Position numbers and translations under genes: made by a program. Source: JACMMS01 sp043772865 (GTDB lineage Bacteria > Pseudomonadota > Gammaproteobacteria > Burkholderiales > Methylophilaceae). Taken from it: a stretch of 15,403 bases of DNA. The notes under the pieces were generated by a model. It was not told the DNA's origin and searched no databases. It saw only the letters and a program-made list of their open reading frames with translations. Shown piece after piece: positions 6,992 to 14,027 of this stretch (the stretch's first letter is position 1; each line of letters opens with the position of its first letter). The stretch is from positions 1 to 15,403 of the forward strand of contig JAYVFU010000068.1 of the NCBI GenBank assembly GCA_043772865.1. Reading direction: 5' to 3'.

Positions 6992-8290
6992 ATGACTAAA
7001 AAATCACTCAGCGATATCGTATCAGACCCAAGCTATATGGATGATTACGATCCGAACTCCATGCCTGTTGAACAAGCGCGCGCGTTTATCCTCCAGTTTT
7101 TATCACCTGTTACCGCTATAGAAAATTTAAGCTTGCGCGATACATTAGGTCGGGTTTTGGCTAGCGAAGTTTTATCGCCAAGTAATGTGCCCAATCATAA
7201 TAATTCTGCAATGGATGGCTACGCATATAATATTGAGAGCCTACAAACTGAAGGTAAAACTTCACTTAAAATAATCGGCACTGCGTTTGCTGGCAAAGCT
7301 TTTAATGAAAGTGTGGAAGTTGGCGAGTGTGTGCGCATTATGACGGGTGCCGTGATACCGACAGGTGCAAACACAGTGATTATACAAGAGCGCGTGAGTG
7401 TTGAAGGTGATTTAATCACTTTAAACGAAACGCAAAAATCAGGTGCAAATGTCCGTTATGCGGGTGAAGATTTAGCCATCAATCAAGTGGTATTAAGTGC
7501 TGGGCATTTAATGCGCCCAGCAGATTTAGGTTTAATCGCCTCATTAGGTATTGGTGAATTAAGTGTTTTTCGCAAACTTAAAGTGGCTTTTTTTAGTACG
7601 GGTGATGAGCTTACACAAATTGGTCAGACACTCGCCAGCGGTCAGATTTACGACAGTAATCGCTATACGATTTACGGCATGCTGAGCCGTTTAGGTGTAG
7701 AAATCATCGATATGGGTGTAGTGCGTGATGACCCAGTATTACTTGAAAATGCACTCCTCACTGCGGCAAACCAAGCAGATGTTATACTCACCACGGGTGG
7801 TGTTTCAGTCGGTGAAGCTGATTATATGAAAGACTTGCTCGCTCAACATGGTGAAGTCTTATTTTGGAAAATCGCCATGAAGCCTGGTAGACCACTGGCT
7901 TTTGGTAAAGTAAACAGCAAAGAAAACAATAGAGTTGCGCACTACTTTGGCCTACCAGGCAACCCAGTATCAACCATGGTCACGTTTTACCAATTTGTGC
8001 GTACTGCCTTGCTTATACTCATGGGGCAAACTAATCCCAAACCATTGCCTATGCTCAATGTAATATGTACAGGCAATATCAAAAAAATGACAGGACGCAC
8101 CGAGTTTCAACGTGGCGTACTGTATCTTGCTGATGATGGTTTATGGAAAGTAAAGCCAACCGATAACCAAAGTTCTGGCGTATTGCGTAGTATGTCGGAA
8201 GCCAATTGTTTTATTGTGTTGGATGATACAGTAGGCAATATCGAGGCGGGGGCAATTGTGCAGGTGCAAATTTTAGAAGGTATTGTATAA
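6992..8290 (+). CDS. moeA: Molybdopterin molybdenumtransferase
   Basis: Inserts molybdate into adenylylated molybdopterin, giving Mo-molybdopterin, the substrate of MobA. It has 432 residues, including an N-terminal tail of about 25 residues before the conserved VEQARAFIL start of domain I. Landmarks: SAMDGYA (72-78), MTGAVIPTGANTVI (117-130), STGDEL (202-207), TTGGVSVGEADY (267-278, the MoCF-binding motif), MKPGRP (296-301) and LPGNPVS (321-327). Last gene of the moaA-mobA-mobB-moeA run; the 46-nt gap after mobB shows no obvious promoter or Shine-Dalgarno sequence. Inside the long tail, Met16 or Met24 could be alternative starts, and ATG at 6992 is simply the longest. The mogA partner that makes the adenylylated intermediate is not in the window. 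Confidence 0.96.
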   Translation: MTKKSLSDIVSDPSYMDDYDPNSMPVEQARAFILQFLSPVTAIENLSLRDTLGRVLASEVLSPSNVPNHNNSAMDGYAYNIESLQTEGKTSLKIIGTAFAGKAFNESVEVGECVRIMTGAVIPTGANTVIIQERVSVEGDLITLNETQKSGANVRYAGEDLAINQVVLSAGHLMRPADLGLIASLGIGELSVFRKLKVAFFSTGDELTQIGQTLASGQIYDSNRYTIYGMLSRLGVEIIDMGVVRDDPVLLENALLTAANQADVILTTGGVSVGEADYMKDLLAQHGEVLFWKIAMKPGRPLAFGKVNSKENNRVAHYFGLPGNPVSTMVTFYQFVRTALLILMGQTNPKPLPMLNVICTGNIKKMTGRTEFQRGVLYLADDGLWKVKPTDNQSSGVLRSMSEANCFIVLDDTVGNIEAGAIVQVQILEGIV

Positions 8291-8309
8291 ACTGAAACTC
8301 AGTTTCTTT
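8289..8309 (+). terminator. Weak stem-loop at the moeA stop codon
   Basis: AAACTG and CAGTTT form a 6-bp stem with a 5-nt loop that begins inside the moeA stop codon and is followed by CTTT and an AT stretch. It resembles a minimal rho-independent terminator, but the stem has only two G-C pairs and the T tract is short. The stronger paired repeat downstream (8330-8409) may do the job instead. Confidence 0.25.
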
Positions 8310-8329
8310 ATATATAAAAAATACCTAAC

Positions 8330-8409
8330 TTTCGTCATTCCCGTATAGACGGGAATCTTGGCTACTCAGGCACTTGACTGGATTCCCGCCTACGCGGGAA
8401 TGCCGAAAG
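8330..8409. repeat. Paired inverted CATTCCCG repeat (dRS3/REP-like intergenic element)
   Basis: Two small palindromes, ATTCCCGT-N4-ACGGGAAT (8337-8356) and ATTCCCGC-N4-GCGGGAAT (8382-8401), are joined by 25 nt. The outer 15-mers CTTTCGTCATTCCCG and CGGGAATGCCGAAAG are inverted copies with one mismatch. The motif resembles the dRS3-type ATTCCCG repeats of Neisseria and similar dispersed repeats in other proteobacteria. It sits between the 3' ends of the convergent genes moeA and the mutarotase, the usual place for REP-like elements. Transcribed either way it would fold into a long hairpin, so it may protect or end both mRNAs. Confidence 0.75.
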
Positions 8410-8473
8410 TGAGAGGTTATTAATTAAAAAGCGTTGTTATAAAAATTTCAATTAAGTCTTAACCAAATTTATC

Positions 8474-9409
8474 TTACAGCGTTTCTACAAAATACTCTGT
8501 ACTAATAATATGCGTGCGATTAGGGTTAATTACCACCATGTTTTCTAACGCATTGGTGGTTTCTACACATACAGTTTTGCGCCATTCATCCACTTCGCCC
8601 ATATCACCCATCTGCGCTGATTTTTCTGCGCCCGGGCTCCACACTACGGTGGTATTACTGCCAGATTTTGAAACATGAATCAGGCGGTTGAAACCTTTAT
8701 CATGCACGGTGCAATCACTGCTGTGGTTAATAAACACCCGATCAAATTCACCGCCATCAAACACCAAGGGGTTATGTTCTACATGGCGTTCGTATTTAAG
8801 CAATTTATCGGCATACACACAATCTTGCATACCCGTTATTTTAACGTTAGTGATATCGCTTACGTTTAAGTAAGTGTGGAAGGCTTCGCCAATCACAAAT
8901 GGGTGATCGGCTTTGTTAGTCGTCGCCATATCAATACGTAAGCGCCGCCCAATAGTAATGGTGATAGTCAGCGCATAAGGGTATGAAAGCTGACGCTTAG
9001 CTTCTGGCGTTTCTATCATTTCTAAAATAATACGCGTAGCGCCCGTGGCTGTAGCATCAATATCCATCACGCGCCATGGAATAACGCGGGCAAATCCATG
9101 CGGACAAAAAGTACTATCAGTGGGGTGTGCGCCAAACCATGGCCAGCAAATGGGTACACCACCACGTATAGAACGTCCTTTTAAAAAGCGCGCTTTGCTG
9201 GATAACCACAGCACAGGTTGAGTTTGAAACTTAGGCTGCCAGCCAACCACATGAGCACCTTGCAACGCTATCGTGGCTGTACTCAGTGGATTATCTACTT
9301 CCAAATACTGTAAGCCATTCTCATCTTGGGATTGCGTGACATGGGCATGTAGTTTTAGGCGTTTTTTTGTATTGGGTACCTTATTTATTTCTAGTGTTTC
9401 TGTATTCAT
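8474..9409 (-). CDS. yeaD: D-hexose-6-phosphate mutarotase (aldose 1-epimerase-like, YeaD family)
   Basis: Interconverts the alpha and beta anomers of hexose 6-phosphates, probably glucose 6-phosphate, in the cytoplasm. It has 311 residues, typical of the family. Signatures: SSKARFLKGRSIRGGVPICW (70-89), FCPHGFAR with H104 (101-108), GEAFHTYL with the likely catalytic H178 (174-181), and near the C-terminus VWSPG (256-260) and CVETTNA with the likely catalytic E283 (281-287). ATG at 9409 has only a weak upstream AGAACC. It lies 54 nt after ilvD on the same strand, so the two may be co-transcribed. No metabolic link to ilvD is evident. Sugar specificity cannot be read from sequence. Confidence 0.9.
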   Translation of the reverse strand: MNTETLEINKVPNTKKRLKLHAHVTQSQDENGLQYLEVDNPLSTATIALQGAHVVGWQPKFQTQPVLWLSSKARFLKGRSIRGGVPICWPWFGAHPTDSTFCPHGFARVIPWRVMDIDATATGATRIILEMIETPEAKRQLSYPYALTITITIGRRLRIDMATTNKADHPFVIGEAFHTYLNVSDITNVKITGMQDCVYADKLLKYERHVEHNPLVFDGGEFDRVFINHSSDCTVHDKGFNRLIHVSKSGSNTTVVWSPGAEKSAQMGDMGEVDEWRKTVCVETTNALENMVVINPNRTHIISTEYFVETL

Positions 9410-9463
9410 TTATTAGGTTCTCTACAATTTATTAGATGTTTTAAATGCGCAATTAATCATGTG

Positions 9464-11314
9464 CTACTTTTCAATTTGAGATACATCTCGCACTGCACCC
9501 TTAGACGCACTGGTACTCATTGCGGCATAGGCACGCAAGGCTGGAGAAACAAAGCGCTCGCGATTAACAGGCTTCCAAGCCGCCTTGCCTTTTTCTTCCA
9601 TTTTGGCACGGCGGTGTGCCATTTCTTCATCGGTAATCACCAGATGTATGGTGCGATTTGGAATATCAATTTCTATGGTATCGCCCTCTTCTACCAAGCC
9701 AATGGCACCGCCTTCTGCGGCTTCTGGTGATGCGTGACCGATGCTTAAACCCGATGTACCGCCAGAGAACCTACCGTCTGTTAACAAAGCACATTCCTTG
9801 CCAAGGCCTTTAGATTTTAAATAGCTAGTGGGGTATAACATTTCTTGCATACCAGGGCCACCGCGCGGACCTTCATAACGAATAACCACAACATCGCCCG
9901 CAACAATCTCATCGGCTAAAATGCCTTCCACAGCAGTATCTTGGCTTTCAAATATACGGGCGCGACCAGTGAATTTTAATATACTGTCATCCACACCCGC
10001 AGTTTTAACAATACAGCCATCTAAAGCAATATTGCCGTAAAGCACGGCTAAACCACCATCCCGGCTGTATGCATGCGCTTTATCACGGATGCAGCCCTCT
10101 GTCCTATCAATATCCAACTCTGGCCACAGCATGCTTTGGCTAAAAGCAATAGTGGTAGTGATGCCACCTGGTGCTGCGCGGAAAAATTTTAAAACCTCTT
10201 CATCCTGAGTCCTTGTGATGTCCCATTTATCCATAGCATCACCCATGGTTGGGCTGTGCACTGTGGGGGTATCACGGTGAATCACCCCTGCACGGTCTAG
10301 CTCACTCAAAATACCCATTACGCCGCCCGCACGGTGTACGTCTTCCATATGATATTTAGAAGTTGCTGGGGCCACTTTACACACACACGGTACGTTACGC
10401 GAAATACGATCGATGTCTTTCATCGTAAAATCTAAACCTGCTTCATGTGCAGCAGCCAGCAAATGCAGCACTGTATTGGTGCTGCCACCCATGGCAACGT
10501 CTAAACTCATCGCGTTTTCAAAGGCTTTAAAATTGGCGATTGAACGTGGCAATACAGAGTAATCGTCTTGCTCGTAATGGCGTTTTGCTAAATCGACAAT
10601 TAAGCGACCTGCTTGTAAAAAGAGTTGTTTACGTGCACCGTGTGTCGCCAATGTTGAACCGTTACCAGGTAAGCTTAAACCTAGCGCTTCGGTTAAACAA
10701 TTCATAGAGTTAGCGGTAAACATGCCGGAACATGAACCACAAGTGGGGCAAGCTGAGCGCTCAATCGCATCTGATTCTGCATCAGACACTTTACTATCAA
10801 CGCCCGCCACCATCGCATCGACTAAATCAAGTTTGTGCGTAACACCATTCCAGTTGACTTTACCTGCTTCCATTGGGCCACCAGAAACAAATACCACTGG
10901 GATATTTAAGCGCAACGCCGCCATCAGCATGCCAGGCGTGATTTTATCGCAATTTGAGATGCACACTAACGCATCAGCGCAGTGCGCATTCACCATATAC
11001 TCAACTGAATCTGCAATTAAATCGCGGCTCGGCAAGCTATACAACATACCGCTGTGACCCATTGCAATGCCATCATCTACCGCAATCGTATTGAACTCTT
11101 TAGCCACACCACCGGCACGCTCAATTTCACGTGCCACCATTTGACCTAAATCTTTTAAATGCACGTGACCTGGTACAAACTGTGTAAATGAGTTTGAAAT
11201 CGCGATAATCGGTTTATTGAAATCGCCATCTTTCATGCCAGTGGCGCGCCAAAGTGCGCGAGCCCCCGCCATATTGCGACCGTGAGTGGTAGTACGAGAG
11301 CGATAAACTGGCAT
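9464..11314 (-). CDS. ilvD: Dihydroxy-acid dehydratase
   Basis: Dehydrates 2,3-dihydroxy-isovalerate and 2,3-dihydroxy-3-methylvalerate to the 2-oxo acids that precede valine, leucine and isoleucine. It has 616 residues and is close to the E. coli enzyme from the first residues (TTTHGRNMAGARALWRATGM at 8-27). Fe-S and active-site features include C122 in NCDK, CPTCGSCSGMF (C189, C192, C195), DDGIAMGHSGM (80-90) and the late DGRFSGGTSGLSIGH motif with the base serine. These distinguish it from the related 6-phosphogluconate dehydratase Edd, for which the whole sequence is a poorer fit. ATG at 11314 is preceded by AAGG at a spacing of about 8 nt. The upstream region has a tandem repeat and a possible leader peptide. 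Confidence 0.97.
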   Translation of the reverse strand: MPVYRSRTTTHGRNMAGARALWRATGMKDGDFNKPIIAISNSFTQFVPGHVHLKDLGQMVAREIERAGGVAKEFNTIAVDDGIAMGHSGMLYSLPSRDLIADSVEYMVNAHCADALVCISNCDKITPGMLMAALRLNIPVVFVSGGPMEAGKVNWNGVTHKLDLVDAMVAGVDSKVSDAESDAIERSACPTCGSCSGMFTANSMNCLTEALGLSLPGNGSTLATHGARKQLFLQAGRLIVDLAKRHYEQDDYSVLPRSIANFKAFENAMSLDVAMGGSTNTVLHLLAAAHEAGLDFTMKDIDRISRNVPCVCKVAPATSKYHMEDVHRAGGVMGILSELDRAGVIHRDTPTVHSPTMGDAMDKWDITRTQDEEVLKFFRAAPGGITTTIAFSQSMLWPELDIDRTEGCIRDKAHAYSRDGGLAVLYGNIALDGCIVKTAGVDDSILKFTGRARIFESQDTAVEGILADEIVAGDVVVIRYEGPRGGPGMQEMLYPTSYLKSKGLGKECALLTDGRFSGGTSGLSIGHASPEAAEGGAIGLVEEGDTIEIDIPNRTIHLVITDEEMAHRRAKMEEKGKAAWKPVNRERFVSPALRAYAAMSTSASKGAVRDVSQIEK

Positions 11315-11332
11315 AACGAAGCCTTAAATATT

Positions 11333-11352
11333 TCTAAAAGTATAATTTTAGA
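11333..11352 (-). promoter_or_regulatory. AT-rich stem-loop in the ilvD leader region
   Basis: On the minus strand, TCTAAAA (11352-11346) can pair with TTTTAGA (11339-11333) across a 6-nt loop, a 7-bp stem ending about 18 nt before the ilvD ATG. The same TCTAAAA occurs again at 11367-11361 because of the tandem repeat, so two segments could compete for one partner. The stem has a single G-C pair and is not followed by a proper U tract, so it would be weak. Bases 11344-11339 also read TATACT and could be a -10 box instead. Confidence 0.22.
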
Positions 11353-11372
11353 CTACTTAATTTTAGACTACT
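11343..11372. repeat. Perfect tandem duplication of a 15-bp unit upstream of ilvD
   Basis: TAATTTTAGACTACT occurs twice head to tail (11343-11357 and 11358-11372) without mismatch, 29-58 nt before the ilvD start. It could be a slippage duplication, a pair of regulator sites, or part of a leader RNA structure. A 15-bp period is not a whole number of helical turns, which makes two same-face protein sites less natural. Confidence 0.85.
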
Positions 11373-11412
11373 AGAGAATACTCAATAAAACTGGCATTAC
11401 TTGATTTAGCAT
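11371..11412 (-). CDS. Possible 13-residue leader peptide upstream of ilvD
   Basis: A short frame reads MLNQVMPVLLSIL and then TAG, ending 56 nt before the ilvD ATG. Seven of 13 residues are Leu, Val or Ile, the end products of the IlvD pathway. Its stop codon overlaps the first copy of the 15-bp tandem repeat that can pair with the ilvD proximal leader. That layout recalls ribosome-mediated attenuation of ilv and leu operons. Against it: no clear Shine-Dalgarno sequence, no classical terminator, and AT-rich DNA yields Leu/Ile-rich frames by chance. Treat as a hypothesis. Confidence 0.2.
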   Translation of the reverse strand: MLNQVMPVLLSIL

Positions 11413-11570
11413 GTTTTTGCTTATCTGCTAGTGGGCAAAATACAACGAAAGTAATTGCTTTACCTAAAGAAAAAATCTTGCGCTTGATGACAGCAAGCCT
11501 ATTTATAACAAAAACCTACACCATCACATCCAACTAACAAGTAAAATATATATAATTTAAAATATCTAGT
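11373..11570. other. Remainder of the ilvD-lgt divergent intergenic region
   Basis: Beyond the leader and repeat described separately, the 256-bp spacer holds little. On the minus strand CTTGC (11497-11493) can pair with GCAAG (11481-11477) across an 11-nt loop, followed by A and six T. This is a marginal terminator-like structure. Nothing upstream of it on that strand needs termination except a possible antisense or early ilvD leader transcript. No other gene or RNA was recognised. Confidence 0.4.
11551..11556 (+). promoter_or_regulatory. Candidate -10 hexamer for lgt
   Basis: A perfect TATAAT lies in an AT-rich run about 15 nt before the GTG at 11571. No convincing -35 is present at the expected distance (ATCCAA near 11528-11533). 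If used, the transcript would start around 11563, leaving a leader of about 8 nt before GTG or 20 nt before the ATG at 11583. Confidence 0.3.
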
Positions 11571-12377
11571 GTGAATAAATCAATGTTTGTACACCCCACG
11601 TTTGACCCTGTTGCGCTGCACATCACCGAAAAATTTGGCATCCATTGGTATGGATTGATGTATTTAATTGGCTTCATGGCTTTTTTAGGTCTAGGTAAAT
11701 GGCAAATTAAACATCGTACTTGGCACGGCTGGACTAATCAGATGCTAGACGACGCATTATTTTTTGGCGCGCTCGGTGTCATTTTGGGCGGTCGCTTGGG
11801 CTACGTGGTGTTTTATCAACCTGCACACTTCATACAACATCCGCTAGAAATTGCCGCAATCTGGCAGGGTGGCATGAGTTTTCATGGAGGTTTTTTAGGT
11901 GTGCTTGTTGCCATGTGGATGTTTGCGAAAAAGTATCAAGTTAAATGGCTCAATATTATGGATTTTGTTGCACCTCTTGTACCCATTGGTTTAGGCGCTG
12001 GGCGTATGGGTAATTTCATTAATGGTGAACTATGGGGTAGACCAACCAATAGTGAATACGGCATGATATTTCCACAAGTAGACTTAGTAGCGCGGCACCC
12101 CTCACAACTGTATGAATTCTTTTTAGAAGGCATTGTGCTATTTTTAGTATTGTGGATTTACTCCGCAAAACCGCGAGCAACAGGTGCAATTTCTTCCCTG
12201 TTTTTAATGGGCTATGGCAGCTTCAGGTTTTTAGTAGAATATACACGTCAGCCAGATGAGTATTTAGGCTTACTTAAAATGGGCTTAAGCATGGGGCAGT
12301 GGCTAAGTTTACCTATGATTTTATTAGGCATTTGGATGTTTTGGTGGACTAATCGCAACAGCACATTTAAATTTTAA
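11571..12377 (+). CDS. lgt: Phosphatidylglycerol--prolipoprotein diacylglyceryl transferase
   Basis: Inner-membrane enzyme that moves a diacylglyceryl group from phosphatidylglycerol to the lipobox cysteine of prolipoproteins, the first step of lipoprotein maturation. It has 268 residues. Landmarks: HWYGLMYL (25-32), GGRLGYVVFY (73-82), GGMSFHGGFLG with the essential H105, the Lgt signature GLGAGRMGNFINGELWGR (140-157) with R145, RHPSQLYE (175-182), and the late FRFLVEYTRQPD with R219 and E223. About seven hydrophobic segments are visible. The start is GTG at 11571 or ATG at 11583 (Met5); neither has a good ribosome binding site, and the ATG gives the more usual N-terminus. Its stop is 6 nt from that of the convergent DUF2805 gene. 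Confidence 0.96.
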   Translation: MNKSMFVHPTFDPVALHITEKFGIHWYGLMYLIGFMAFLGLGKWQIKHRTWHGWTNQMLDDALFFGALGVILGGRLGYVVFYQPAHFIQHPLEIAAIWQGGMSFHGGFLGVLVAMWMFAKKYQVKWLNIMDFVAPLVPIGLGAGRMGNFINGELWGRPTNSEYGMIFPQVDLVARHPSQLYEFFLEGIVLFLVLWIYSAKPRATGAISSLFLMGYGSFRFLVEYTRQPDEYLGLLKMGLSMGQWLSLPMILLGIWMFWWTNRNSTFKF

Positions 12378-12383
12378 GCAACA

Positions 12384-12659
12384 CTAGAACTGCTTAACCC
12401 GATGATTAGCTTTATGGCGCGTTATTTCACTGCTACGTAATTTCTGATGCTTGGTGACTTGACCATGTGTGCGCTCACGCCACAGCTTAAATGAGCTCAG
12501 TTTAAGATTAGCCCGCATCATTTTAATCACACCATCTTGATTGATACCAAATTGTGCTTCAATTGCCTCAAACGTAGTTCTATCCTCCCACGCCATTTCT
12601 ATAATGCGTGAAATATCACCTTCGTCTAATGATAGTTGGCTGGTGTTTTTTAGCAACAA
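12384..12659 (-). CDS. DUF2805 / TIGR03643-family small protein
   Basis: A 91-residue protein of unknown function. The core, from LSLDEGDISRIIEMAWEDRT through FEAIEAQFGI to VIKMMRANLKLSSFKLWRER (about 10-63), matches the conserved TIGR03643/DUF2805 pattern. It has a helix-turn-helix-like spacing and a basic C-terminal tail (THGQVTKHQKLRSSEITRHK), so nucleic-acid binding is imaginable but unproven. Start choice: no ATG precedes the core, and TTG at 12659 is the best start, with AAAGG 9 nt upstream. It overlaps the end of the ybdD-like gene by 10 nt, suggesting translational coupling as the last gene of this unit. Its stop faces lgt at 6 nt. Confidence 0.8.
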   Translation of the reverse strand: MLLKNTSQLSLDEGDISRIIEMAWEDRTTFEAIEAQFGINQDGVIKMMRANLKLSSFKLWRERTHGQVTKHQKLRSSEITRHKANHRVKQF

Positions 12660-12883
12660 CGTTTAATACCTTTCCATTTGCCATCTTGCCATTGTTTGAA
12701 GAATTCTTTTCTAGATAATGCTGGCTCTAAGTGCGGTAGATCTGAGTTAGCTGACTGCGAGTTGTTTTCATCATCGCTATGCATTTGAATATGTTCAGCA
12801 TATTGCGACAAATAGCGCTCATAAGCATCATCGCCAGATAATCGCCTAATATTATTCCAACAAAGTCTTAACCAGTTTTTCAT
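12650..12883 (-). CDS. ybdD: YbdD/YjiX-family (DUF466) small protein, CstA-associated
   Basis: A 77-residue member of the YbdD/YjiX family, small proteins usually encoded next to the CstA/BtsT pyruvate or peptide transporters and thought to support their activity. Conserved features are RLSGDDAYERYLSQY (14-28), the SRKEFFKQWQDGKWKGI stretch near the end and the terminal Cys-Cys. The usual length is about 65; the extra residues form an acidic, polar linker at about 35-54 (DDENNSQSANSD). Some relatives end in selenocysteine, but here the last codons are TGT TGC and then TAA, ordinary cysteines. It starts 12 nt after the M48 peptidase gene with AAAGG upstream. The C-terminal end of cstA at the right edge of the window supports the assignment. 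Confidence 0.85.
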   Translation of the reverse strand: MKNWLRLCWNNIRRLSGDDAYERYLSQYAEHIQMHSDDENNSQSANSDLPHLEPALSRKEFFKQWQDGKWKGIKRCC

Positions 12884-12895
12884 ATGATTAAGCCT

Positions 12896-14011
12896 TTATT
12901 GAGCTGGGCAAAGCATTTTCATACGTTCTGGCGTGGCGGGATGGCTTGATAAATAGCTGCCAATTTGGCTGAGTATTTTGTTTTCTGAGTGCTTACTCTC
13001 ATTAGCCTGATCTAATTGTTTTTTATTCATTTTATTCGCCTGCTTTTGCTTAAAATTTTCTTCTAACTTGCCTAACATACTGGCTAAATAACAAGCCGAT
13101 AATCCATTTTTTTGCATTAAAGCGATGCCGTAAATATCAGCTTCACGTTCCATATCACGTGAATATTTTGCACCTAATATGGCAGCCGGTGCAGCTGCAA
13201 GCAAAGTACTGACATCGCCTAACCACCAAGTGGCGGCTAAGCCAACAATGGAAGTTTGTAATACCATACGCGCCGCATGACGCCGCTGTACATGACCTAA
13301 CTCATGGGCTAACACGCCCATCAACTCGTTATCATTGCTACTTAACGCAACCAAATCATCTAACATCACAATGGTGCTAGATGGTAAGGCAAATGCGTTT
13401 GCACCTAACGGTTCAGAAGCTCGATATACCAATTGATAGCTGTCTCTATGACTAAGTTCAACTGCATTAAGCCTAGTGTTATCGGAATTTTCAACCAATT
13501 TTGCAAATTCTGCTGTAAGTGTTTGCTGACGCTGTGGAGTTAGCTTGCTCGGTGTTAAGAATTTGTATGTTTCAAGCGCTTTTAAACTGCCGTTATCCAG
13601 CATGTTCAAGCTTTTTTGCGGTAATTGCATAGCGATGATTTTAGAAACTATAGGTAGTCCTATCAAATAACTAGCCCCTAAAACCATGATAAAAATGGTG
13701 ACGCTGACCAACATAGCAGGAGTACTATGTTGCACAAGCTCTAGCAGATTGGGTGCGTGATTCAGGTCTTTTAATAAGGTATCCAAGCTATTTAAATCTG
13801 TTACCTCACAAAAACCCTTACTTGCATGGCGCAGGGTACGTGGGGTCCTACCCAAACGTTCGGATATACGTACCTCAGCCATTTGCCACAGCATATTAAT
13901 GTTATCGCTGGCTTGATTACTTTGGATACGCAATCCATTTAGCCCTGCACTTAACGTCACAGGATAGGCTTCGGAACTTTGTAAATCGTAGTAGTTAGCT
14001 TGACAAGTCAT
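12896..14011 (-). CDS. M48 family zinc metallopeptidase with N-terminal DUF7092-type domain
   Basis: Predicted membrane-anchored zinc protease. With ATG at 14011 it has 371 residues. The N-terminal domain (CQANYYDLQSSEAYPVTLS, then VRISERLGRTPRTLR) resembles the DUF7092 domain found ahead of some M48 peptidases. One hydrophobic segment lies at about 99-118. The catalytic zinc motif is HELGH at 236-240, with the third ligand E288 in EREAD and the SSHPATPERM motif near the end. A second hydrophobic stretch lies between the zinc motifs (about 254-280). An ATG at 14080 would lengthen it by 23 residues and overlap the DUF898 gene by 53 nt. I prefer 14011 because the domain starts right there and the genes then abut with a 16-nt gap. 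Substrate unknown; membrane-protein quality control is possible. Confidence 0.88.
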   Translation of the reverse strand: MTCQANYYDLQSSEAYPVTLSAGLNGLRIQSNQASDNINMLWQMAEVRISERLGRTPRTLRHASKGFCEVTDLNSLDTLLKDLNHAPNLLELVQHSTPAMLVSVTIFIMVLGASYLIGLPIVSKIIAMQLPQKSLNMLDNGSLKALETYKFLTPSKLTPQRQQTLTAEFAKLVENSDNTRLNAVELSHRDSYQLVYRASEPLGANAFALPSSTIVMLDDLVALSSNDNELMGVLAHELGHVQRRHAARMVLQTSIVGLAATWWLGDVSTLLAAAPAAILGAKYSRDMEREADIYGIALMQKNGLSACYLASMLGKLEENFKQKQANKMNKKQLDQANESKHSENKILSQIGSYLSSHPATPERMKMLCPAQ

Positions 14012-14027
14012 TTTTTTCAAGCCATAT

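Noticed and set aside
8330..8409. CRISPR or insertion-sequence remnant
   Set aside because: There are only two imperfect palindromes, no spacer series, no transposase fragment and no clear target-site duplication; a REP/dRS3-like repeat explains it better.
9408..9435. Direct repeat ATTTATTAG at 9408-9416 and 9427-9435 near the mutarotase start
   Set aside because: A 9-bp repeat of low-complexity AT sequence is easily expected by chance, and no dyad or promoter element goes with it.
12650..12658. Possible selenocysteine at the end of the YbdD-family protein
   Set aside because: The last codons are TGT, TGC and TAA; there is no in-frame TGA to be recoded.
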